A stretch of 13,520 nt of DNA, from NCBI GenBank assembly GCA_035526665.1, contig DATLBY010000120.1, forward strand, positions 1-13,520, in the 5' to 3' direction. Each line of letters begins with the position of its first letter. Position 1 is the stretch's first letter. The DNA comes from DATLBY01 sp035526665. GTDB lineage: Bacteria; Acidobacteriota; Terriglobia; Bryobacterales; Bryobacteraceae. Positions 7,275 to 13,520 of this stretch are shown here, one piece after another. The notes beneath the pieces were generated by a model that was given only the letters and a program-made list of their open reading frames with translations, was not told the origin of the DNA and ran no database searches. A program made the translations under genes and the position numbers.

Positions 7275-9136
7275 CGGATGCCTCCCCGGATGCCCATCGC
7301 GAGGATAACCATCACCGACCCCAGGACCACCCAGGCGGCATAGCTTCTGATATTCCCGGATTGCAGGCGCTTGAGGGCCCAGCCTACATTGCGCGCGCGG
7401 GCCCCGATTCCATTCACCGTGCCGTCGATCAGGCCCGCATCAAAACCTTTCCAAAGAATGCTGCGCGAGCCCTGCACAGTGGGCTCGACAATGGAGGCAT
7501 CGTACATTTCGTCCACAAAATATTTGTTATAGAGCAGGCGGTAGGGAGCGCTGAAGGTGCGCGCCATCGAATCCGCCATGGCCGGCTTGGCCACATAGAA
7601 GAGCCATGCAAACCCGATGCCCAGCAGTCCGGCCGCGGTAGCGATGTAGGCCAGTATGGGCTCGTGCGCCTCTTCCGATTTCGGAAACATGGGCTCGAGA
7701 AAGTGCGGTATCGGCAGGAATCCGCCGCCCAGCGACAATAACGCCAAGACCATCAGCGGAATCGTCATCACGAAAGGAGACTCATGCGGATGATGATGCC
7801 CGCGGTACTTGCCGAAGAACGCTAGAAAGACCGAACGGAAAACGTAAAAGGCCGTCATGCCCGCGGTCACAACGCCTACCCAGTACATCCACGGTGCGTG
7901 ATGATAGGCGGCCATTAGAATCGCGTCCTTGCTGAAGAATCCGGAAGTAAACGGGAAACCGGAGATTGCCAGTGCCGCGGCGAAGATCGTGACGAACGTA
8001 TACGGGATGTGCTTTCGCAAGCCGCCCATGTGCTGCAGATCCTGTTCGCCGCTAAGCGCGTGGATCACGCTGCCGGCCCCTAGAAACAGCAGGGCTTTGA
8101 AGAAGGCATGGGTCACCACGTGGAAGATGCCGGAGGCGAATGCGCCTGAGCCGAGCGCCAGAAACATATAGCCGAGCTGGGAAACCGTAGAGTACGCGTA
8201 CACCTTCTTGATGTCGTTCTGCACCAGGCCGATGGTGGCTGCCATTACCGCTGTCGCCAAGCCGATAACCGCGACCACATTCATCGCGATGGGCGAATGC
8301 ACGAACAGTTCCGAGGAGCGGCACACCATATAAACGCCGGCCGTAACCATCGTGGCTGCATGGATGAGGGCCGATACCGGCGTTGGACCCGCCATCGCGT
8401 CGGGCAGCCACACGTATAAGGGAATCTGCGCCGATTTTCCGGTCGCGCCCACAAACAGCAGCAGACAGATTGCAGTGAAGATCCCGGAGCCGGTATCCAC
8501 CGGCATCCCCTTCGCGGCTCCCATTACTTTGCCAAAATCGAGCGTGCCGAAGGTGATCACGATCAGGAACATGGCGAGTGAGTAGCCAAAGTCGCCGATG
8601 CGGTTTACGATGAAAGCTTTCTTTCCGGCGTCACCGGCAGTCTTGTCCATGAAGTAGAAGCCGATCAGCAGGTAACTGCACAGCCCCACTCCTTCCCAAC
8701 CGATGAAAAGGATGAGAAAGTTGGCTGCCAGCACCAGCACCAGCATGAAAAACATGAACAGATTCAGGTAGGCGAAAAAGCGGTAATAGCCGCCCTCATG
8801 CGCCATGTAGCCCGTGGCATAGATGTGAATCAAAGCGCCGATACCGGTCACCACCAGGAGCATGACCGCCGAGAGCCGATCGACGGAAAAATCAAACCCG
8901 ACATTGAATGCGCCGCTCTGAATCCAGGTGTAGTAGTGTTCGAGGTAGGCTGCTTCCGGAGCCTCCTGCCCGAACATGCCCAGGGCGGAAAGAGTCTTCA
9001 AAACCCAGAGAAACGAAAGCAGCACCGAGCCCACGGCGACGGCGCTGACCAGCGCTTTGGGGAGCTTCCGGCCGAACAGGCCATTGATCAGGAAGCCTGC
9101 CAGCGGAAGTATAGGGATTAGCCAGAGATGATGCAT
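7271..9136 (-). CDS. nuoL: NADH-quinone oxidoreductase subunit L
   Basis: A 621-residue membrane protein, the distal antiporter-like subunit of complex I, near the usual length (E. coli 613). Motifs seen are LFIGWEGVGLCSYLLIGFYF (E148), TGKSAQIPLYVWLPDAMAG (K234), PTPVSALIHAATMVTAGVYM, HAFFKALLFLGAGSVIHAL, and FFSKDAIL (K403). The C-terminal portion from about 530 fits the long lateral helix that runs along the membrane arm, ending in a last hydrophobic segment (AAWVVLGSVMVILAMGI). A short His cluster (GHHHPHES, 446-453) sits in a loop and is common in this family. The ATG follows the nuoK stop by three bases and has no visible Shine-Dalgarno. Translation therefore probably depends on ribosomes finishing nuoK. 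Confidence 0.97.
   Translation of the reverse strand: MHHLWLIPILPLAGFLINGLFGRKLPKALVSAVAVGSVLLSFLWVLKTLSALGMFGQEAPEAAYLEHYYTWIQSGAFNVGFDFSVDRLSAVMLLVVTGIGALIHIYATGYMAHEGGYYRFFAYLNLFMFFMLVLVLAANFLILFIGWEGVGLCSYLLIGFYFMDKTAGDAGKKAFIVNRIGDFGYSLAMFLIVITFGTLDFGKVMGAAKGMPVDTGSGIFTAICLLLFVGATGKSAQIPLYVWLPDAMAGPTPVSALIHAATMVTAGVYMVCRSSELFVHSPIAMNVVAVIGLATAVMAATIGLVQNDIKKVYAYSTVSQLGYMFLALGSGAFASGIFHVVTHAFFKALLFLGAGSVIHALSGEQDLQHMGGLRKHIPYTFVTIFAAALAISGFPFTSGFFSKDAILMAAYHHAPWMYWVGVVTAGMTAFYVFRSVFLAFFGKYRGHHHPHESPFVMTIPLMVLALLSLGGGFLPIPHFLEPMFPKSEEAHEPILAYIATAAGLLGIGFAWLFYVAKPAMADSMARTFSAPYRLLYNKYFVDEMYDASIVEPTVQGSRSILWKGFDAGLIDGTVNGIGARARNVGWALKRLQSGNIRSYAAWVVLGSVMVILAMGIRGGIR
7281..7285 (-). promoter_or_regulatory. 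Shine-Dalgarno sequence for nuoM
   Basis: GGAGG on the minus strand, six bases before the nuoM ATG and inside the end of nuoL. It supports coupled translation across the ATGA overlap. Confidence 0.65.
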
Positions 9137-9139
9137 CGA

Positions 9140-9469
9140 TTAGTTTTTCAAAATGCTGATTTCGTCAATCTGCAGTGTGGAGCGATTCTTAAAGACCGTC
9201 AAAATAATTCCCAGTCCCACGGCGGCCTCAGCCGCGGCGACCACCATTACGAAGAAGGAAAATATATGGCCGTCCACTTGAGCGTGTTTGTAGGAGAAGG
9301 CGATGAAGCTGAGGTTCACCGCGTTCAGCATCAACTCAATGGACATGAAAACGGTGATAATGTTTTTTCGGAAAAGGAAACCTGCCACGCCAAGTGCAAA
9401 TAGAATCGCGCTCAGCAGCAGATACCAGGAGAGCGGAACCGAGGCAGGCAGGCCGGGAATCGTCGCCAT
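9140..9469 (-). CDS. nuoK: NADH-quinone oxidoreductase subunit K
   Basis: A 109-residue, three-helix membrane protein of the connecting part of complex I's membrane arm. The two buried glutamates important for coupling are present: E45 in FMSIELMLNAVNL and E81 in AAAEAAVGLGIIL. Their spacing of 36 is the same as E. coli E36/E72. The ATG lies three bases after the nuoJ stop. AAGGAG (9479-9484 on the minus strand) sits nine bases upstream, so this start is well supported. The N-terminus is about nine residues longer than the E. coli protein. Confidence 0.97.
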   Translation of the reverse strand: MATIPGLPASVPLSWYLLLSAILFALGVAGFLFRKNIITVFMSIELMLNAVNLSFIAFSYKHAQVDGHIFSFFVMVVAAAEAAVGLGIILTVFKNRSTLQIDEISILKN

Positions 9470-9472
9470 TCG

Positions 9473-9970
9473 TTAGATCTCCTTCCTTGCGAGCACAACG
9501 GCGCCCAGGATAGCTATCAGGATGAGGATGGATGTCACTTCGAAAGGCAGCAGATACTGCGTGAACAGGCTCAGGCCGATTTCCTTAGCGCCGCCGCCGG
9601 TAAAGCTGCCGAAATTCACGCCTTTCGACGTGGGCAGCACTCCCTGAATAATGAAGCCGAGAAGTCCGATGAAAACAGCGAACAGTGGAATACCAAAAAA
9701 TTTCACGAAGCGCGATTTGCCCGAGCGGTGTTCCGCTCCCGCATTTAACAGCATGATGACGAAAACGAACAGCACCATGATGGCGCCGGCATAGACAATC
9801 ATCTGAGCGGCGGCGATAAACTCACCACCCAGCAGCAGGTACAGAACCGCCAGCGCGCCCATGACGCCTACCAGCGACAGAGCGCTCGAAATCGGATGTG
9901 TCTGTACTACCAGGCTGATCGCGGAGACCACCGCGATAAAGGCGAAAATCAGAAATAGAAGCGCGTCCAT
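9473..9970 (-). CDS. nuoJ: NADH-quinone oxidoreductase subunit J
   Basis: A 165-residue membrane protein of the connecting section between NuoH and the antiporter-like subunits. The family segment is clear: HPISSALSLVGVMGALAVLY, then LLLGGEFIAAAQMIVYAGAI and MVLFVFVIMLLN. This includes the third helix, with the pi-bulge region known to rotate during turnover in complex I structures. Five hydrophobic segments can be counted. Its ATG comes only seven bases after the nuoH stop, so nuoI, the usual gene between nuoH and nuoJ, is absent here. The Shine-Dalgarno is weak (GGAA far upstream). Confidence 0.96.
   Translation of the reverse strand: MDALLFLIFAFIAVVSAISLVVQTHPISSALSLVGVMGALAVLYLLLGGEFIAAAQMIVYAGAIMVLFVFVIMLLNAGAEHRSGKSRFVKFFGIPLFAVFIGLLGFIIQGVLPTSKGVNFGSFTGGGAKEIGLSLFTQYLLPFEVTSILILIAILGAVVLARKEI
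9479..9484 (-). promoter_or_regulatory. Shine-Dalgarno sequence for nuoK
   Basis: AAGGAG on the minus strand, nine bases before the nuoK ATG and overlapping the last codons of nuoJ. Confidence 0.6.
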
Positions 9971-9977
9971 TGTCAGT

Positions 9978-11168
9978 TTAAGAGTTCCAGGCGACCAGAA
10001 AGCCCGTAATCAGCAGGTTCAGCAGGGCCGCGGGAAACAGAAACGTCCATGCGAAGCTCATCAGCTGATCGTAGCGGAAGCGCGGCAGCGTGCCGCGAAT
10101 CCAGATAAAAACAAAAAGCAGTATCAGCACCTTGCCGCAAAACCAGAAGAGCGGCAACAGGAACGGCTGCAGAAATGGGACCAGAAAGATGCCGGCAATG
10201 CCCAGGAACAACACACCGGCGATCGGCAAAGTAATGCGGTCAAACGGCCTGGCGGGATTCAACCCGTGGAAAATCGCCATCACTCCGGCACCGGCGAACA
10301 GGAGCGCCGGAATGAACTTGGATCCGTACTCCGCCGGGAAGATCGGATGCCAGCCGCCCAGGAACAGCAGCGTCGCTACCGCAGTCACCGTCACCATGTT
10401 GGCGTATTCCGCCATGAAGAACGCCGCGAATTTCATGCTGCTGTATTCAGTGTGAAAGCCGGCGACCAGTTCGTTCTCAGCCTCAGGCAGATCGAAGGGA
10501 ACACGATTCGTTTCCGCGAAGGCGGCAATTAGAAAAATAAAGAAGCTGAAGATCTGCGGGAACGGCATCTGGAAAATATTCCAGCGCGGGATGACGCTCA
10601 GGTAGTAGCCATCCTGCATGTTTACCATCTCGCGAAAACTCAGAGTATTAGCGAGCAGGAGCGGCGCGGCAATGGCGAGCGCCATGGGAAGCTCGTAGCT
10701 GATCATCTGAGCCGAACTCCGCAGCCCACCGATCAGCGCGTATTTGTTGTTGGAGGACCAACCCGCCAGAGCGACTCCATAGACGCCGACCGAAGAAATT
10801 GCCAGCACGAACAGAATGCCGATTTTCAAATCTGTCAACTGCATCCACGTCTTGACGCCCATGACCTCGATTTCAGGACCGAAGGGAATCACCGAAATGG
10901 ATATCAGGGCGATGAAGACGGCCAGGAATGGCGCCAGCATGTAGAAAAACTTGTTCACGTGAGCTGGGAGCAGGTCTTCCTTGGTAAGCAGCTTGATGAC
11001 ATCGGCCAGCGGTTGCAGCAGGCCGTGCGGACCCACACGCTGCGGCCCCACGCGCAGTTGGATGTGCGCCAGCACTTTACGTTCAATCCACTGCAGGTAG
11101 GCAAGCGCCGTGAGCAGGACGAACGCCACCAGACCTGCTTTGATCAGACTAATGATGTAAAAATTCAT
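9978..11168 (-). CDS. nuoH: NADH-quinone oxidoreductase subunit H
   Basis: A 396-residue membrane protein that forms the heel of complex I and most of the quinone-access chamber. Clear family motifs are WIERKVLAHIQLRVGPQRVG, GLLQPLADVIKLLTKED, WSSNNKYALIGGLRSSAQMI, the acidic loop AETNRVPFDLPEAENELVAG (219-237), and RGTLPRFRYDQLM near the end. The protein is about 70 residues longer than E. coli NuoH (325). Most of the surplus lies at about 275-340, between GGWHP and the last two conserved helices, as extra mainly hydrophobic sequence. The ATG follows the nuoG stop by 48 bases. No good Shine-Dalgarno is seen. Confidence 0.96.
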   Translation of the reverse strand: MNFYIISLIKAGLVAFVLLTALAYLQWIERKVLAHIQLRVGPQRVGPHGLLQPLADVIKLLTKEDLLPAHVNKFFYMLAPFLAVFIALISISVIPFGPEIEVMGVKTWMQLTDLKIGILFVLAISSVGVYGVALAGWSSNNKYALIGGLRSSAQMISYELPMALAIAAPLLLANTLSFREMVNMQDGYYLSVIPRWNIFQMPFPQIFSFFIFLIAAFAETNRVPFDLPEAENELVAGFHTEYSSMKFAAFFMAEYANMVTVTAVATLLFLGGWHPIFPAEYGSKFIPALLFAGAGVMAIFHGLNPARPFDRITLPIAGVLFLGIAGIFLVPFLQPFLLPLFWFCGKVLILLFVFIWIRGTLPRFRYDQLMSFAWTFLFPAALLNLLITGFLVAWNS

Positions 11169-11216
11169 TTGCGAGTTCTACACACACGACTACCGGGTCT
11201 TTGCATTCCGCTGAAG

Positions 11217-13313
11217 CTAGGGAGTTTCCACTCCGGATTCAAACAGGCCTACAGACCGCTCCAGAACCGTATTCAGAGTCTTCGAATAACGTCCGAGCGA
11301 ACCGGACGTGAACAGCGTGTTGCGCGCCGAGTGAATCAGATCCGGCCGCGATTCCACCGGTACGCGGCCATTTACCGGCATGGTCTGCGCCGCCCCACCC
11401 GTGGCAATTACAGGTAAGGAAACATTATAACCGCGAACCGTCTTGCGAATCTCTTCAAAAACTTTGTCGAAGTGGGCGAGGCCCAGATCGATCCCCATCT
11501 CTTTTGCCAGCAACCCGAAGATTTCCAGGTCCGGCTTCGCGCCCATTACTTTGTGAGCCCGCTTGAGACGCTGCACTTCGCCGCAAACATTCGTCACGGT
11601 TCCCTCTTTTTCATACGCCGAGGCCGCCGGGAAAATAATGTCGGCGCGTTGCGCGGTCTCGGTGAGGAACATCTCCTGCACAACGACAAATGCGTTCCGG
11701 GAGGCGAGCTGGCGCGACTTCAGCGGGTTGGCGCCTACCACCCAGAGCAGATCCAGATCCGGCGCCGCGAGCATCTCGTCCAGGTTCAGGCCGGGCTCGA
11801 TCACAGGTTGATAACCGGGCAGCAGACCCGGCGTAAGCCCCATGTCCACCGCGCCGCGCGAATTCGAATAGTCCAGCAGCGCGACGTACTTCACCGGTAT
11901 TCCCAGCGAGTCACCGAAGGCCACCAGCCGGCGGACCACTTCGCCCTTGATCGTATCGCCAAAAAGAATTACCAGCTCAGGCTCGGCTGCCAGCCTGTCA
12001 CGCAACGATTCCACTGCGGCCAGCTGATCGCCAGATTTGGCGATCAGGCTCGCGACCGAGTATTTTCGTTCCCGGACAGGACCCGGCGTCACGGTATACG
12101 TATGCGAAGCGTGGTGCCGGAAATTGGCGCGCAGTTGGAACGCGAGCAGAGGCTGTTCTTCGGCCAGGTCGGCTCCAATTATCAGGCTCGCTTTAGCGGT
12201 GTAGAGATCCGCCACGGTTGCCAGCGCGTTTGTCTTACCCGACAAGGCATCCAGCAGCGTAGCTAAATCGCCTGTACGGTGATGGTCGATGTTGCGTGTT
12301 CCCAGCCCCTTGCGTGCAAACCGCTGCAGATAGAAATTCTCTTCGTTGGTGGTGTGGTTCGATGCCACCACGCCGATGTTCGCCCGCCGGTTCCTCACAT
12401 CGTTGAATTTCTCGGCCACCGTGAGCAGCGCGCGCGACCATGAGATCGGCTCGAACTTATCGCCTACACGCTGCAGGGGCGACTGCAGACGCTCGGGGCT
12501 TTCTGCAAAATCAAACCCGTAGCGTCCCTTGATGCACAGAAACTCGCCATTGATCCCGGAGCGGTCCCGATTATTCCCGCGTACAATCACGTCGTTGCGA
12601 ACGCCCAGGGTCGTCTTGCATCCGTTAGAACAATGGGTGCAGATCGTCCCGACGTGGTTCATCTCCCAGGGACGCGTTTTGTAGCGGTAGCTACCGCTGG
12701 TCAATGCGCCTACGGGACAGATGTCGATGCAGGCGCCGCACTCGTCGCATTCCAGATGATCGCCCTGGTTCGGAGCAATCTCGGAAACAGCGCCGCGGTT
12801 GACCACACCCAAGGCCCCTACGCCCAGCCCTTCATTGCAAATACGGACACAGCGATAACAGAGAATGCAGCGCGGAGCGTCGAAGAAGACCACCGGCGAC
12901 CACTGTTTCTCATCCACGTGGAGCTTTGTTTCGGTATACCGGCTCTCCCCCGCGCCATAGCGGAACACCATGTCCTGCAACTCGCACTCGCCGCCCTTAT
13001 CGCACACCGGACAGTCCAGCGGGTGATTGGTGAGCAGGAATTCGAGCATGGATTTGCGGGCTTCCCGCACCACCGGCGAATCGGTCCGCACCACCATGCC
13101 CTCTGCTACCGGAATAGTGCAGCCGGCCTGCAGCTTGGGCGTCTTCTCGATTTCCACCAGGCACATGCGGCAAGCGGCTTGCAGGGACAGGCCCTCGTAA
13201 TAGCAGAAGGCGGGAATCTCAATACCGGCCGTCTTTGCGGCGTCGATCAGCAGCATGCCGGCCGGAGCAGTCACCTGCCTGCCGTCAATCGTTAGAGTTA
13301 CAGAATCAGCCAT
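11217..13313 (-). CDS. nuoG: NADH-quinone oxidoreductase subunit G
   Basis: A 698-residue iron-sulfur protein of the peripheral arm that carries electrons from NuoF/E toward the quinone site. Cluster ligands can be placed in order. The [2Fe-2S] N1b has C37, C48, C51 and C65. N5 has H97, C101, C104 and C110 (HPLDCPVCDKGGEC). A two-cluster ferredoxin segment has C149, C152, C155, C159 and C189, C192, C195, C199. N7 has C225, C228, C232 and C260. The rest is a molybdopterin-oxidoreductase-like domain that in complex I has no cofactor (LLWVVGANPLKSR, ADIIFPAASAYEKEGT). It is shorter than E. coli NuoG (about 908). The complete double ferredoxin motif differs from the single N4 cluster of E. coli and Thermus. 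The ATG is nine bases after the nuoF stop, without a clear Shine-Dalgarno. Confidence 0.96.
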   Translation of the reverse strand: MADSVTLTIDGRQVTAPAGMLLIDAAKTAGIEIPAFCYYEGLSLQAACRMCLVEIEKTPKLQAGCTIPVAEGMVVRTDSPVVREARKSMLEFLLTNHPLDCPVCDKGGECELQDMVFRYGAGESRYTETKLHVDEKQWSPVVFFDAPRCILCYRCVRICNEGLGVGALGVVNRGAVSEIAPNQGDHLECDECGACIDICPVGALTSGSYRYKTRPWEMNHVGTICTHCSNGCKTTLGVRNDVIVRGNNRDRSGINGEFLCIKGRYGFDFAESPERLQSPLQRVGDKFEPISWSRALLTVAEKFNDVRNRRANIGVVASNHTTNEENFYLQRFARKGLGTRNIDHHRTGDLATLLDALSGKTNALATVADLYTAKASLIIGADLAEEQPLLAFQLRANFRHHASHTYTVTPGPVRERKYSVASLIAKSGDQLAAVESLRDRLAAEPELVILFGDTIKGEVVRRLVAFGDSLGIPVKYVALLDYSNSRGAVDMGLTPGLLPGYQPVIEPGLNLDEMLAAPDLDLLWVVGANPLKSRQLASRNAFVVVQEMFLTETAQRADIIFPAASAYEKEGTVTNVCGEVQRLKRAHKVMGAKPDLEIFGLLAKEMGIDLGLAHFDKVFEEIRKTVRGYNVSLPVIATGGAAQTMPVNGRVPVESRPDLIHSARNTLFTSGSLGRYSKTLNTVLERSVGLFESGVETP

Positions 13314-13322
13314 TGTTGAGGT

Positions 13323-13520
13323 TTAAACCACTTGCACAAATCGATTGGTATCTTCATAGGAACCCGGGCTCACGCGCAGCTTCGCCTCGAATTCATGCCG
13401 GAACTTCTCCACAATCGAGATCGTCGGCAGCGCGGCCGCGTCCCCTAGAGGACAGAAGGTGCGCCCCAGCATATTTTTCGCCAGATCGCCGATCAAACTG
13501 ATGTCGCTGGATTGTCCCTG
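13323..13520 (-). CDS. nuoF: NADH-quinone oxidoreductase subunit F, C-terminal fragment
   Basis: The last 65 codons of a gene that continues beyond the right window edge. I translated it directly from the minus strand. It contains GRTFCPLGDAAALP, which matches the NuoF region carrying the fourth cysteine ligand of the [4Fe-4S] N3 cluster, followed by a helical stretch EKFRHEFEAKL and the end NRFVQVV. NuoF binds NADH and FMN and passes electrons through N3 to NuoG. Its position directly upstream of nuoG, nine bases apart, is the standard order. Truncation is due to the window edge only. Confidence 0.92.
   Translation of the reverse strand, partial: QGQSSDISLIGDLAKNMLGRTFCPLGDAAALPTISIVEKFRHEFEAKLRVSPGSYEDTNRFVQVV

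Noticed and set aside
11472..12266. Plus-strand open frame of 264 codons across nuoG
   Set aside because: It is antisense to the conserved molybdopterin-like domain of NuoG, with no start context or domain.

Overview
The window reads as chromosomal DNA of a free-living, aerobically respiring bacterium. It is densely packed and fairly GC-rich. An Acidobacteriota relative (Solibacter/Bryobacter-like) is my best guess. It rests on the mix of a respiratory nuo cluster, LigD-type repair proteins, a bacterial type IB topoisomerase and a secreted fructan hydrolase, plus the general look of the proteins. This is inference only: there is no rRNA or other marker gene here.

Left part (1-2675): two plus-strand genes encode the end-processing (PE, 3'-phosphoesterase) and polymerase/primase (POL) parts of the bacterial non-homologous end-joining protein LigD. 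They are separate polypeptides overlapping by 8 bp. No ligase domain and no Ku gene lie in the window. Convergent to them is a minus-strand topoisomerase IB gene whose last 42 bp overlap the end of POL.

Middle (2676-4210): a 74-bp divergent spacer separates the topoisomerase from a plus-strand glycoside hydrolase family 32 gene (fructan/sucrose hydrolase) with a Tat-like export signal. Its stop codon directly abuts the stop codon of nuoN, with no base between them.

Right part (4211-13520): a minus-strand operon for the proton-pumping NADH:quinone oxidoreductase (complex I). In transcription order it is nuoF (C-terminus only, cut by the window edge), nuoG, nuoH, nuoJ, nuoK, nuoL, nuoM and nuoN. 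Most junctions are overlaps or gaps of a few bases. NuoF and NuoG belong to the NADH-oxidising and electron-transfer arm. NuoH is the heel that couples quinone chemistry to the membrane arm. NuoJ and NuoK form the connecting section. NuoL, NuoM and NuoN are the antiporter-like proton channels, and the key Glu/Lys residues I looked for in each of them are present.

Points of interest: nuoI, which canonically sits between nuoH and nuoJ, is missing at that place. NuoG has two complete four-cysteine ferredoxin motifs where E. coli and Thermus NuoG keep ligands for only one cluster. NuoH has an extra hydrophobic stretch of about 55-65 residues. NuoM has a histidine-rich loop. I see no clearly undescribed system. 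The most unusual local feature is the split, ligase-less LigD arrangement next to TopIB. No tRNA, rRNA, CRISPR array, insertion sequence or stretch over 300 bases without a gene was found.
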